Notes: a model not told the origin generated them from the sequence alone. A DNA stretch of 64,000 bases from Ciona intestinalis (GCF_000224145.3 NW_004190392.2:1-64000), one strand, 5' to 3'; shown: positions 23,424-37,203, counted from the stretch's first letter. Numbers and translations are program-made.

Positions 23424-26400
23424 ATGGCCGACGAACAACCACCAGTAACAGAACCTGAAAAGGAAAATGTAACAAACAGTAAGTAGAACTAATATTTATA
23501 ACCCTTCACACAATTCTACTTTATAAACTGACAGTATAGTTAATTGACTAATTGTTGCTCAAAACATTTTCAGCTCTGCTTTTAAACCTTTAATCTTTGC
23601 TGTAAAATCCTGTAGCATAATCTAGAGTATTTATATTTTAAATTTTGCATTCAAAGTCCCAACTGCTGGAGAATCAACAGAAGTTAGTAATGAAAATGAG
23701 GCTGAACCGCAAACGGCACAACCAGTTGAAGCTTCAGGTAAAAACTTATATATATATACTAGGTTGCATATTATGGCAGTTCCTGCCAAGATCTCAAAAC
23801 ACTTTTTTATTATATATATATTTTTTTATTATATATATTTATTATATATATTTTTATTATATATACTATTTTCACTATATACCTTAAAATTTTAAAAATC
23901 CTGTAAAATATTATGACCTACAAAGTTAGACACTTGGCAACCTGTAATCGGGCACAAGGTATATGAAACAAGACACTTGAATAAATGAAATTTATTTTTA
24001 CTCTTTGGTTATAATAATGAAAAGCAAGAGGGTTTACAAAAGCGAAAAAACGGTAGTAACGGTAAAACAACAGTTGATAAAACAGAAAAATAAAAAATGT
24101 TTTGGATAAAAGGCTTGACAGTGACACAAACATAAATGTAAAAACCAGATTTTTAACAGATAATGCACCAGTTGAACAACAACGCACAGTGGAGCCAGAG
24201 CCAAATGAACCAAGTGTAACAGAGGATGCAACAACAGAAAGGTCAGATTTCCCCGCCACAGCTCCGCAAGAATCGGAGCCTACTGCTACTGAGGCGTCAA
24301 AGGCCGAGAATGAAGTAACAGAAGAAAAAGAACCAACTGTGACAGGTGAAAAAAAAATCTGAAACAAAGTTAAAAAATCAAAATTGATAAGTTGGTATGA
24401 ATATATAAGCAAAATATTGAAACAGAACCTATTTTTAATTTAAGAAAAAGTACTGTATAAAACCTAAAAAACACGCAAATTTGTCAATATTTTGAATTTT
24501 TTGGTGAATAAATTTATCAAAAATTGATTGAAAATCATAACCTGTAGAAAATTTTTATTTTTTTTTTAGTCTGAATCTATAGATACGATACCATTTTATT
24601 TACAGTAAAGTTCCAACTTGTCCCAAGCAAAGAAGTTATAACAGTAGCCACCCCACTTAATGTAACAATACAACAACTCAGCATGCAACTATCAAGTGAT
24701 GTAAAAGTCCCAGCTTCCCTTTTGCATTTCTCATATGAAGGTAACTCTTTACGCACAGTTTTCTTCCAATTAGATTATTATTTAATTAAACGGTTTATTA
24801 CTTATAGTGTTTCTAGCCTTTTTTGTTTTAATCGTAAGCATGTAATAAAGACTTTCGTTTTACCATTACTAGCCATATTTTTACCTTGTTTTGGTAATAT
24901 TTTATTCAACATGATCATTTTTTCTTGGCAGTGTGTGTGATGACTGTACAGCTGTCATAACTTTACCGCATGTAGCCTCATTAACCTAAGAATTTGGATC
25001 AAACTAAAAAGAAATAAATTTTCCATTATAGGCAAGTCAGTTGACCCTGAAACCACATTAAAAGACTTGGGAGTTGCTCCAACTGGTACAATCCAGTTAG
25101 ATGTGACCTCAAGTGACCCTGTGACATCACCACTTAAAACCACTGGTGCTAGAGAGCAACTTGGGTCATCTGATGTAATAACAGTCAGACTTATTAAAGG
25201 TAAGTATTGTGTGGTTTATTATTTACACAACATTTCCAACTGGCGTGTATTGCAGTAGTTAACAGGCCTGCCTCTAGCCCAGAGGTAATGGGTTCAAGGC
25301 TCTTTACTGCTACCATTGAGATTGTGTGTCCTTGGGTAAGATACTTAATAGCAAATGCTCAAACCCAATGGTCACTATTGGTTTGTCCGAATTATCAGCC
25401 ATTAATAAAATCAAAAATCCCAAATAACAAACACCCACAAAGTTATATATGTGGAAACGGATAAGCAGACACAAGTTGTATGAAACAGATCACCAGCATC
25501 ACAATGACTGACAGAGAATAATAACTTATATTCACCAATTCCTCTTACATTTTTACAGAAAACAATGAATACGAAGACGTAGTGGTTGAAATAGAACGTG
25601 CAGTAAAACGTAAACCTTTTCTTGGAGGGTTCCGCCATAAAATATCTGGAGTAGAATACCATCATGCTAATGCACAGACACAAGCAAAGACAAGACCTCC
25701 AAGTGGGACTGAAAAGTTTACCAGAGATTGCCAGGTAAGGATGTAAACAAATGAATGTAACTTGTTTGATTCTTACACAAACATTTTCACAGACGGTGTT
25801 TGAACGGAACCGAACAAGTCAAACCACGAACACAACTTCGACCCAGATGACAAAAGTTGGTTGTTATGTTTCAACAGAGCAAGACAAACTGTTGGCACCT
25901 GGAAAATATACAACTTATCAAGAGTATTTTGCAAGGAGACTAAAAGCTGTAAGTTAATATAGTTTAATTTTACTCTGCTTGTTTTTTGTTATTTTTCACC
26001 TGTTTATAAATGTAAAATGTTGTTATGTTATGGGTAAGAGGTATAAGACTTACAAACATGTGTCTTGTGTATAGGTAGACGCCCATGTTATAACTTGACT
26101 GTAATCATGATGTGTATACATGCGCTATGTTTGTCTGGTAACAGTGAGCATGAGATATATGTACAAATATATTCAATTATTTCATATAGGGTAATAAGCC
26201 AAATCTGGCTAAATCCCAGATCCTTGGCAAGGACCTTACCGACATAGAATAGAATCCTTCATTTTAAAATGATTTTTTTAGGTCATAGTTTTGCAATCTT
26301 ATTTCCGGAGATGGCAAGCCAGGAGTCTCGTTAGGGAGTTGAAGCTGGATCGAGACAGGAGGATAGAGTGGGAAAAAGAGGAGGAAATAAGAAAAAGAAG

Positions 26401-29400
26401 AGAAAAGGAGGAACGGATAAAGAAAGAGTTTGAGAGAAGAATGAAACCAAAAACAAAAGAAGATTTTGACCTTCTGTATGCTGCCCTTGAAAGTGGGTTA
26501 TTGGTTTAGATTTAAACTTTTGGTTGAAGTATTATTTTTTACAATCTTTTGATGTTTTTCATACCTAAAGTCTGTTAACCAATATGGTGACATACTTAAA
26601 TGGAATGACTACTAGAAAATAAATTTTGTTCGTGTACTGTAAACTAGAAACTCGTAAGCAGGCACTAGGTGTATAAAACATAACACCTATGTTATAACGG
26701 CTGTCTGTACCTGCCATTCAAGAAAAAACAAGTTACATTTTTTTTAATAAAACTAATCTTAACACTAATATATTACCTTGCTAATTCATAGAATGGAGAT
26801 TGGAAGAGCTTGGGCACATCAATGAGGAATTGGAAGGTCCTGAGAGAAAGGCAGCTTTATGTGCGTTGTTAGAACAAGAAACGCAGCTCATAACTTCTAT
26901 AGGAAGGCATGAGCTTGATGCTGCAAAGAATAATAAAGAAAAACGGATTCAAAAGTTCCTGGATAAGGTAGGGTAGTGTTTTTGTTAGAATAGAATATAT
27001 TTTTCATGAATTTTTTCGCTTACCCTCATAAAAGTTACATACGTGGTAACTCCAAAGTGGATACAAGCTGCATGCAACAGAACATCTGTGTTATAATGCC
27101 CATCATTGCCCTGCCAGGCAAGGATAAATAAGATTCATTCATTCAAAATATAATTGGGAAATACTGTTCTTATCCACAGGCTGCAGCCCCTAAACGATGG
27201 AAAGCATACGACGGTCGTTACACCGAGATGGACACACAATATACTATACGTGCCAAGGAAATGAGAGATATATACAACAGTATTAACATGAAGTATCTCA
27301 CACAAGATGAACGCCTGGATGTTCTACTGACACTCAAACATACTGTAAAGGTAATATCTTATAGTTAGTAAAGGTACTTATTATATTTGGTGCAAAAGCG
27401 GTTTTTTCTCAAAATTTTCTATTTTTTCTATTTTTAACCTAGCTAGAATACGTTCTTTCTATTTTCTTGTAACTTTTTTTATACCTATTTTTCGTTTAGT
27501 CTTAGTGTTTTCTTTCGTTTTAAACTTTTTGTAGCTCTCTACATTATTGTTTTCCATTTCATTCTTTAAAAACCTTTTTCCATCTCTCTCTTTCTTATTG
27601 TTTTTATTTTTCTCTTCTCTCTCCCCAGTCTCTTTTTCCCCCTCTCTCTCTCTTTTAAGTTTTACCTTCTTCTCTCTCTCCACCAATCTCATATTACCTT
27701 CTTCTCCTTCTCTCTTCCAGGAGCATGATTGCAAACTGACAAGAGAAATCATAGAACTGATCGACCGAGAAGCGGATTTACTAATGCGAGGAGTAGTGGA
27801 AGCAAACTTGGAAGGATTGAGGAAGAGGATCGCAACTCTCTTCCTCCAGTATTGCAAGAATCCTCTCTTTAATCCGGAAGCCGCAAGATTGCTAAAGGTT
27901 ATTTATATATTTGTGCACGAGGTGTATGAATACAGTAAATACACCATGTGTGTCTGGCGTATAAGAAGACACCCATGTTATGACAGTGAGCATAAGATAA
28001 TCAATAAACACCGACCTGTTATACCTTGAAACATAAAACATCAATTTCCCCCCAAAAGGTTCCACAAGACCCCAGTACACTGAGGAAAGATATTTACTTC
28101 TGTCCAAGTGCCAACCAATATCTCCCATCAACTGAGTTTAAAATACAAGCAAACTCAAGATCGGTCGGAAAATGCAGAAAGTAAGTTATCAACAATTTCT
28201 TACTGATTTTCATATTTTTACAATTGATTTTATTTATATCTAATATATTTTTTTTTATTTAAAACATTTAAATCTTTTTTGCTAGCATACAAAATTTTTC
28301 CCATGCTATTACATTTAAATATATAAACATGTTATAACGTCTATTGTTGCTTACCATACAAGCTTAAAAAAGTTACGTTAATTCAAAAAAACAAAACAGT
28401 CATATTGTACCAAAAAGCCAATAGATGCACTAAAAAAATTGTATAAACATCTTTTAATGAATATCATTGCCCCGCCATACAATGCTAAAACTTACATTCA
28501 TTCATTAAAAACCCAAACAATTACATTATGATTAGGACCTAAACGCTAACTAAGACACCTAAATATTCCTACAGAGTTCAACAACTGGACAATGCAGCTC
28601 GTACTAGACAGGATTATTCTCACTACAGAATCATGTTGCGTGATTTACGACGCACCGAGGAAGGATATGCTGATAATAGTCAGATTGCTTATCTTATACA
28701 GGTATGTGTGTCTAATGTAGTCAAAGGTTTACCCGTTGGGCATGAGGTATGTATACCATGTGTCTCTAATAGATAAGAAAGTCACCTATGTTATAACTGG
28801 ACAGTGAGCATGAGGTGTATGAATACATTATGTGTTAATGGTGTATAAGAAGACACCCATGTTATAACTCTGCAGTGAGCATGAGGTGTATGAATACACC
28901 ATGTATGTCTGGTGTATAAGAAGACACCCATGTTATAACTTGGCAGTAAGCATGAGGTGTATGAATACCACATGTATGTCTGGTGTATAAGAAGACACCC
29001 ATGTTATAACTCTGCAGTGAGCATGAGGTGTATGAATACCACATGTGTGTTTGGTGTCTGATGTAATACTTAACAGAGCAAGTTTCACCAATACATTATT
29101 TTATTTCTCCTAAAACTTCAGGAAAAAGATCTCCAATACCTTGTTGAGAACATATGGGGATCACAGAGCATCCTAAGTGCGTGGGATGACTTATATGACC
29201 TTATGCTTGTAAGATGGGATAAAGATGAAGAATGGTCCCCTTGGAATTGCATCTTGCTCACTAAAGATGAAGCCACAGCTCATTCAAGGCTTGATCATCT
29301 GAATGAGGTAAAAAAATTGTGTTAGTTTATTATGGAGGGCATGGAAATGTAATGGATGAATAAACTTGGTTAATCCTCGCGTGGCCGGGAAACAACAGTG

Positions 29401-29996
29401 GTTATAGCATGGGTGTTTTGTTTCATACACCTCTTGCCCGATTATGAGTTACCACTTATGTAACTTTGTGGGTGATTATTGTTTTTCTGTGTTGCCACAA
29501 TTTAGACTACCCATTAGTAATAAGAGTTGTATGAAACATAACACCTGTGTTATAACAACTGTCGTTGCCACGCAAAGATACTTTGTGGGTGATTATTGTT
29601 TTTCTGTGTTGCCACAATTTAGACTACCCATTAGTAATAAGAGTTGTATGAAACATAACACCTGTGTTATAACAACTGTCGTTGCCACGCAAAGATAAAG
29701 AAGATACATTCATATATTCATGTCTGTAAAATAGAATACCTGTGTTAAAACAACTGTCATTGTTCTGCCACAAAAGGATGAACATAATAAATTCATTTAT
29801 TTTAAACACTCACTTTGATTTCCAGGCATACGGGCAAGTTTTCATCCTGAAGGTGCAAAATAAACACACACTGGCTCGCATTTACTTCAGTAGACTACCT
29901 GGTATGTCTGAGCAGTTGAGACGGAAGGTCACAGGGTCACAGAGGCTTCCTGGTCCGGGAGAAGTGAGGGGGAAAAACGCATTAAGTGCTTTTTAA
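23424..29996 (+). CDS. IQUB: IQ motif and ubiquitin-like domain-containing protein (IQUB), complete
   Basis: Ciliary/sperm-tail protein; in other animals it is linked to axonemal radial spokes. Fifteen exons: 23424-23478, 23657-23737, 24160-24345, 24606-24740, 25032-25199, 25559-25734, 25793-25948, 26282-26492, 26792-26967, 27180-27350, 27721-27897, 28059-28180, 28575-28701, 29122-29307, 29826-29996. They sum to 2,298 bases, 765 codons plus stop (human about 791). An acidic, low-complexity N-terminus ([18 protein letters not shown]) precedes a ubiquitin-like domain (exons 4-5, from [14 protein letters not shown]). Exon 6 carries the family signature [10 protein letters not shown]...GVEYHHA. 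Exon 8 begins with an IQ motif ([20 protein letters not shown]) followed by a charged coiled coil, and exon 9 has [15 protein letters not shown]...[10 protein letters not shown], matching IQUB closely. The donor at 26492 (GTGGGT) was chosen because it restores LEKWRLEE. Identity is very secure. Confidence 0.95.
25250..25515 (+). mobile_element. tRNA-derived SINE, plus orientation
   Basis: In IQUB intron 25200-25558. It has a B-box-like GGGTTCAAGGCTC, the shared GTGTCCTTGGGTAAGATACT and CCAATGGTCACTATTGG body, and the ACAAAGTTATAT...CGACTG-like tail. Related copies sit at about 16160-16290 and 16755-16980 (receptor introns) and 39235-39425 (LCA5 intron). Confidence 0.7.
27470..27720 (+). other. 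Long pyrimidine-rich tract before IQUB exon 11
   Basis: Roughly 250 bases are almost all C and T on the coding strand, ending at the exon 11 acceptor (27719-27720). An additional CCCCAG acceptor-like site lies near 27628. Ordinary acceptors in this window have tracts of 10-20 bases. Confidence 0.6.
28740..29060 (-). repeat. 71-bp minisatellite, inverted orientation, about four units
   Basis: Same family as the 14215-14800 array but on the opposite strand, in the IQUB intron between 28701 and 29122. Units of 71 bases carry GTATAAGAAGACACCCATGT followed by TATAACT and CAGTGAGCATGAGGTGTATG. Confidence 0.9.
29463..29696. repeat. 117-bp tandem duplication inside a SINE-like element
   Basis: The stretch from CTTTGTGGGTGATTATTG to GTTGCCACGCAAAGATA occurs twice with almost no differences, copies starting near 29463 and 29580. 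This suggests a recent duplication. It lies in the last IQUB intron. Confidence 0.85.
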
Positions 29997-30216
29997 ACAT
30001 CTTTTTTTAAACTTTTTTTGTTAAATTTCCATTATTTTTGGGGGTCGTATTTTGGAAATTTTTCGTAATTTTTTAAGCACTTTGAAATTTTTGTTACATT
30101 TAGTGCTTCTGTCCAGTAGTTTTTAATATTTATTTTTTAACAGGAATTATAGAAATTTACCATTGATTTTCATGTTGTTTATTTTATGCTGTGATGTAAA
30201 TTTTGAGTTTTTCGTG

Positions 30217-30222
30217 AATAAA
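30217..30222 (+). terminator. Polyadenylation signal of IQUB
   Basis: AATAAA 221 bases after the stop codon, the first good hexamer in the 3' flank. Confidence 0.55.
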
Positions 30223-31504
30223 TGGTGCAGACTTGTGTTTTATATAACATGGATTATTCTATATATTCTAAAAAGTTAAGACAACTGTTTTTAAAATTTT
30301 GATTTATTATAGAATCATTTTTAGAACAGATCAGAGCAGAGTATTTACAGCAGAATTAAAGGAATGGTTATATGGAATTTGTTAGTTTGATTTTGGAAAT
30401 AAAAGAATTACTGAATTAATATGAACAAAACAGAACTTTTGATTTTCTTAAATTTACATAAAAATACAAGAGTTGTAAAAATGTACAAAATCTAGCAAAG
30501 TCCAAAACGTTACTATCGTATTGAATTAGAATAAAAAAAACAGAATTCTGTTTTTACATTAAAATGGGTTGCAATTATATCCAAATTTTTTATTTTGGTA
30601 ACACAAAATTTTGACCAGTATAAGAAACAGTGCAGTAAAAAGATACAGCAGTACCCTAAAATTAACCAAAAAACAATTTTTGTTTTTTTTTAAATGTACA
30701 TAAAAATGTTGGTTTCAAACTATTCAAGTAGAACCAGTAGAGTGAATAGTTCAGTTAAAAACCAGCAGTACCTTAATAACCAACCACAACCTTTAAATTA
30801 TTGCAAAATGCAGTTATTTATGTGTTGACTGGACATTGGGTAAAATGTGCAAAAAAGTCACACACAAAATTATTGCTTTTTAGACATGATTTCAAAGTAT
30901 GCATACATGAAATTTTAGTCAGCCTAAAACGGTTTGTAAAAACTCGTTTTATCATAAAATATCAGCTTGTATGCTTTTTAATGAAAATTCATGCTCTGTA
31001 AACAAGGTTTACAAGAAAACAATTAGGAAGTTTTGTCATCATAAAGCAGTTCTGAGACTCAAAACATTTCAGCTACAAAGCTTACAAATGAAAATAGTTT
31101 AAGCGTTTTAAACAAAGTTACGTTATAACCTTGTTTGGCACTATTACTCATCTTTTTGTTATTTGTTCGAATATCAATCGATTTTGATATTTTACTAAAA
31201 CAAACAAATATGAGAATACTTTAAAAATAATTACTTTAACCCAGTGGTTACAACTGGTTAAAGTAATTAATCAGCTAGGTTGCATAGTTTGCAACAAGCA
31301 GGGGGGGGGCATGAGGTATACAAGGCCACCATATATGGTTCCTATACGGTGCATATATAAATGCCATGTCATAACTTGACATATAGTTTTATGATTGCCA
31401 TAAAAATATTGCTATATAGGTAAACCAATCTTTGTCTAAGCAATGTTCCATTGAAAGACATATTGGATATTTTTTTTATATCTTACCAACATAAATGTGA
31501 ATTA

Positions 31505-31785
31505 TTCATCCTCTTGCAGCGGGGCAACGACAGTCGCTATAACAAGGGTGTTCTGTTTCACACACCTTGTGCCCGCTTACAAGTTACTTTGAATTAATTC
31601 ATGAATGTATTGATAATAGTTTATGGACAACCCATAAGGGACTACTGGGTTGGAGAAATTGCCCTAAGTGTCTTACCCAAGGACACATGCGCCCACAATT
31701 GTAGCAGCTCTGAGCCTCAAACCCATAACCTCTGGGCTGGAGACAAACTACTAATTTACCATGGCGCCGGACAACAGTGCAAGCA
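31505..31785 (-). mobile_element. tRNA-derived SINE, minus orientation
   Basis: Full-length-looking copy between IQUB and the BIR-like gene, ending at the right with the reversed tRNA-like head (ACCATGGCGCCGG). Other minus copies: about 19780-20035, 34625-34830, 46135-46300, 48630-48800, 49500-49830 and 52555-52680. Confidence 0.7.
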
Positions 31786-32347
31786 TATGCAACTGCATAG
31801 TAAATGTTGTTTATAGACAGCAATATTTCTATCGCTTGTCTTTATCTACAACAAACTCTGAATCACAGAGTCTACTTTAAAAAAACCCAAAATTGTTTTA
31901 ACTAACGTAAAATTTTAGGTTAGTCATGGTAGCAAAACTTTTATCAAAAGTTTTTGCATATTTCTTATAAAATTTTAACAACATTAATATAATTTTAAAA
32001 GGTAAATGGGTTATTAAGGTACAGTGCTATCAAAAATGCACAAACAAAGTAAAAGTAGTGCAATAATTACACAAGACTTGAAAAAGATAGAAAAATGATA
32101 GAAAAGCGGAATAGTGGAATAAAGGCACAGAAATCTCATAATTTATAAAAAATATTAATTTGAAAAAAGCTTCTAATTCTGCTCTTAATTTTCTTAGGTG
32201 AATATTAGAAATTTGTACTAAGCCCAATATTCTGATAAACGAAAGTATAGCCTATATAAGATTTCTGTGTTTGAAGAAATATTTTACAGATTCCGATATG
32301 CCATTTACAAAGCAAAAACTTACTCTGATTGTCTTAAAGCTAAAGTT

Positions 32348-32353
32348 TTTATT
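32348..32353 (-). terminator. Polyadenylation signal of the BIR-like gene
   Basis: AATAAA on the minus strand about 60 bases after the stop at 32414-32412. Confidence 0.5.
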
Positions 32354-32411
32354 TACATTCTATTGCCTTGTATATCAGGTCTACTAAGCAACAGAAACTG
32401 TTACCCTGATA

Positions 32412-35400
32412 TTAATCTTGTTGCTGAAATTTCTCACTGGGACTGTAAAGATCCATTTCTTCATTATCTAAAGAAACTGCCTGCATTTGCATGAAATTCT
32501 TCAACTTTACATTGCCATCGTTTTCAGTGGATATTTTCAGCTGCTCAGCGGCATCAATGGTCTCCTTATCTGATTAAAAATAATAAGACCTAAGAATTTT
32601 TCTGAAAAAAATAAGTTGAAAAGTTTTGATAAAAAATTATAAATTGAACAGTTTTATAAATTGAGCCAAAGTAAAATTAAATTCTGTTGGAAGTAAAATA
32701 GAATTTACCTACTGAAGATATCGTTAATCACTATTAATACCTTTTTCTAATAGAATACAAGCCCTTTACCACTAAATACCTAAAGAACAGAGTTTCAAAC
32801 AATTAAAAAGGAAAAAGGGTGAACCTTTTTATTGTTTAAAGGAATAATTGCTTTTTTGTTGTGATTTTTGTTGTCTTATTTGAAAAAGAAGGCAGAACAA
32901 AGTTTTTAGAGGCCTTTTCAAGCCAAGAAATTAATTTTAAAGTTAATTGCATTAAATAAGTTGTCCCAATATAACAAAAAACACCAGAGATAGGTACCAC
33001 CAATTACTACAATGAAATCCAACTATTTGAAGTTGGGAAAAGAAAAAGAATACATGCGTTAAAAACATGTGCAGCAAAAACGCAAGCTTTTAACAAAACT
33101 TATTTTAGATTAAAACACAGGGTTTAATAGCACTGGTTTGGATTTTGGACATAACACGCACCAAACAGAAATGATTGTTCAAAAACATGACATTAGCATG
33201 TGTCTGCATGCAACTTACAGTTTACCATTATACACTACATGAATAGGCGATAGTTTCAGTTCATAACAACCATGTTAAGTCACTGCATAAAATGTAACAT
33301 TTGAAACATAGAATTAGAAATAGTTTTAAACTACTGGTTTCCTTGTTTTTTTCATCCTTTTTGTAATGTAATAAAAGCTTTAAAAATTAAAGCACTACCA
33401 GTGTTTCCTAACAACTATTTTAAGATTATTTTGTATCAATATTAGTGTGAAACAAAAAAGATTGGAAAACACTGGTGGTGTCTAGGTTTAATAGAACAAT
33501 TTCCTACCGATTATTTGAAAATAAAAACTAATCGATTTTACAACCAAATAAAAGGTTATTGTTTTTATGTTCAAACCAATTTATTGTGTTCTTTTTTTAT
33601 TAATCTAAATATTTTTAAACTTGTTAAAATTAAAAAAAAAGTTTAAACATTCATTTTCTTACCTCTGTCAAGGGCACCGCTTTGATAACCCCATAAATAG
33701 TCAGTGAAAGCCTTTATTCCTGTATAAGTAAAGAGTTATAAGTGCCTGTTCCATTCTATATGAGTTGGGACTTTGTAGAGGACCTGGGATTTAGAACACC
33801 CAGGATGCTTACATATGTCGCCCATGCAACCAGTGTGACACAGTCTTAGCCTAAGTAAATGTACACACAGTGCTTTTAACAGTTACACCCAACTTAAAAG
33901 ATCCCATATATTACAGTACAAAGCACTACATTAAATAAGATGTCCTAATTTAAAACATATCTATATATTAGCAAATCTCAACAATGCCTTCTACCCTTAC
34001 CTACCAAACCAAAGTTGAAAAAAGTAGGAAATTAACTTGGCAACTTTACCATGCAGTTACTTTGGTTTTCCAAGAATATATTTCGCCAATTTAAAAACAG
34101 CCATTAACTTTGGTAATCCGTAACCTGGCTTAAAATAGAAAAATAAGTAATTTTAACAACAAAACACATGAAGTTATATCCACCTTTTTCCACAATCATA
34201 CTAAGGATAGTTGTACATCCATAGTTTTGCTGAAGTGCATCAGGGTAGCGGGCTGTTTTTCCGCGAACTGCTTTTCCAGTCTCCAAAGTGGGATTTACAT
34301 TCGCATATTTTGGTTCTTGTATACAAATATGGTCTTTGTTATCTTAATTAAATAAACAGATAAACACGTTAAATAGATTATTTACCTATGGAGTATATTA
34401 TATATTGTTAACAATACTTTACATCACCATATTACAACAATGTACATACACTATTGTAATCTTTTTACCAATGGTAAAATTCATTAACTTTTAAACGCAA
34501 CTGACCTGTATATTCCTCTGTAGTGAATGCAGACACACCTCTGCTTTGGCGACCATCTAGAAATAAATAAAATATATGATATATATAAAACAAGATTTCA
34601 CAGCTTTACACTGACATATATAAATGAATGCAACTTATTTATTCTTATGTGGCGGGGCAACTACAATCGATATAATACGGGTTCTGTTTCATGCACCTAG
34701 TGCCAGATTACAAGTTACAACAAATGTAACTTTGTGGGTGATTTTTGTTTGGATATTTGCCTAAAAACACATTTCCCACAATGGTAGCAGTGTCAAGCCT
34801 TGAACCCAAATCCTCTAGTCTATAGGCAAGCATTTTGAAGTTCAAAACATTAATTAATAAAATTTAACTACACACATATATATATATATGTACCTAGCAT
34901 GGTTGGTAATACAGTGTAGGGGACCTCAAAATATGGGCATGTAGCCGTATGCAAGCAGTACAGTTCAGTAAAGTCTTCTTTTTTCAAGTTGTTGTGAATG
35001 TTTTTACACCTGATAAAGAATTGAAATATGAAAACTAGTAAAGATCAATATATAAATAAAAAATTCCCAACATGTATTAGTAACTTGTAAAATATGAATT
35101 TTTAATATATGAATGGCTTTTTTGTTTGTAGTGTGATGTTTACTATGCAATTGAACATACATTTGGGTCTGCAAGGTCTCTGCCCTCTGGTTTAATAAAT
35201 GAACTAACTTATTCGTGCGTGACGGGGCAAAGGCAGTACTTCTTTTGCTCAAGGCCACATATGCCCACTAAGCAGCTACACATATTACTTTGGCTAGAGG
35301 CAGGACCGCCTTGGCTTTGCAATGTACCATAAAAGATCCAATAGGAAGTAAACTTACGTTGTACACTTTACGACTCCATCATCCTCGCATGGGTAATATT

Positions 35401-37203
35401 CAAAACCAGATTTTGCCAATTGCAGTCGAGCTTCTACAGAGAAAACTTTCTGGCCTTTAAACGAGTGCCAGCGTTGTAGAAACTCTTTATTTAGTTGTTT
35501 GTCCTACATGAAACATAACAAAAAAACACACTGAAACTGGCAGATTAAAGTTGTGACATGGACAGTGGCGCAGCCAGAAAAAAATAAGGGAGAGGGCATT
35601 AGTCAATTTTTTTTTTAATTTTTTTTTTGGTTTAAAGGGGGGGGGGTTGCGACCCCCTAACCTCTCTTCCCTCCTCCTTTAGACACACGTAATACTCTAA
35701 CTTTCAGATGAAACAGTCTGTTTATATAAAATTAAGATGATGTTATGTGTGTCTTAAGGCCCCAATACTGCCACAATAAATAAGGTTGGAACATACACGC
35801 CAAGCCTAAGGGGTCAGAGTAGGAATACTTTGGCATTTCTGCAATATATTATTCATTAAACAATAAACATTACAACCAATGAAGTGAAATTTGTTTGAGG
35901 TAAAAAGTGAAAACCAATAAGGTGAAATTTGCAGGAATGTGCGTCTAACTATCCCTGCCTCCCTTGTGTTTATATTGGTGGAAAAATATGGTTTAAAAGT
36001 ATTTTTATAATATTTTTAAAACATGATTAACACAGTAATACTACCCACTTTCTGTGATACAGAAAACTGTGCTGAACTCCCATTTCCTGAATTATTCAAC
36101 AGGTTGTCAGATGCATCTGTTTAAAGTAATTTAAAATTAAATGTCTAATTTAGTATTAACACCAATATATAGTAATGCGGGGCAAGATGGGATATATTTA
36201 GCACATAATATCCATATATCTCTCCCGTGTTTTAAACAATTAACAACGGTCTATGGGAGTCGTAAAGATAAGGCTTTATAATTCCCTGAAACTTCTTTGT
36301 TTACTACCAAATAAGCTGAGAAAATAGAAGGAAAAGGTGTCCCATGTCCCAATATTGACTTATATAAGTGATTTTGTATAAACAGATCAGACTATCTGTT
36401 TTGTGATAAGGGTAAGTGGCTGCAAATGTGTTTTATGACACAGTATTCAGACACATTTTGCTCAATACCAAGTTATGAAAGAGTTTTTATGAAAGAGAAT
36501 TTTTAAACACAGCAGTATACATGGTTACTATATCCATCCTATTTTGACTACCAAACTGTATAATATGGGTGTATTTTGTTGGGTAAAAAGTTCAAAGCTT
36601 TTGGCAATCATGAATAAATGTAACTTGAATTATCCACTTGTGGCCGGAAAAGGACAGTCGTTTAACACAGGTGTTCTGTTTTACCTACTTCATGCTCGCT
36701 TATAAGTTACCATGTATTATATATGATCATTAATCTTATGCTCTCTGTTCAGATATCATGATTTTACTGTTGTGTTTATGCATGGGATTTTGACTTAATT
36801 AATAGACAAGACACAAGAAGAAATTTAATATATTACTCACCATTGTTGTAATCGACCGGCATTGTGGGGAACTATGGAAAAATAAATAAGATCTGTTTAC
36901 GCCTACGTAAGATAATGTATAAAGTCATATCACACTTGCACATTACAAATGGTAGCTTTATACCTTGTATTAGCATGTGATCTGTAAGGTTTTTGATAGG
37001 TAACTAAACAAATGTATTTGTAAAGATAAATCTACTCTATTGAGTAATCTTCATATTATTAAAACTGTAAAATGCACAATAGTACTTTAAATTCAGTATA
37101 AAGATTTTAAAATCAATTTTTGAACATTGTATACATATGTTTTATAGTGGGGACACTTTTGGAATCGTTAGTGAAAAATATTTACCTCATTGGAAGCGTC
37201 CAT
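32412..37203 (-). CDS. Small protein with a divergent BIR/C3HC-type zinc-binding domain
   Basis: Nine exons: 37203-37186, 36871-36841, 36116-36049, 35503-35358, 35009-34894, 34556-34506, 34342-34184, 33719-33663, 32569-32412. They sum to 804 bases, 267 codons plus stop. Exons 4-5 read RWHSF...RLQLAKSGFEYYPCEDDGVVKC-TTC...CLHTATCPYF. This resembles a BIR domain: a start like R-x-x-SF, LA-x-x-GF-x-Y, D-x-V-x-C-x-x-C, then H...CP. The canonical zinc-ligand His position holds Cys, with His two residues later (H-x3-C), closer to the related C3HC finger. The rest (exons 6-9) is polar and unrecognised; no RING, CARD or second BIR is seen. A 5' UTR exon probably ends at 37478 (TTTACAG, then GTAAGAAT) and joins near 37268. 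It could be an inhibitor-of-apoptosis relative or a NIPA-like protein. The gene model is well supported; the function is not. Confidence 0.6.

Larger units (their letters stand above)
29997..32411. other. Convergent intergenic region between IQUB and the BIR-like gene
   Basis: About 2.4 kb of AT-rich sequence between two 3' ends. It holds the IQUB 3' UTR, a minus-oriented tRNA-derived SINE (about 31505-31785), a run of nine G at 31301-31309, and the 3' UTR of the minus-strand gene with a hexamer at 32353-32348. No coding signal is seen. Confidence 0.6.

Noticed and set aside
27459..27857. 132-codon minus-strand frame rich in Lys and Glu
   Set aside because: It is the reverse of the polypyrimidine tract plus IQUB exon 11; the sense strand has a clear exon matching IQUB.
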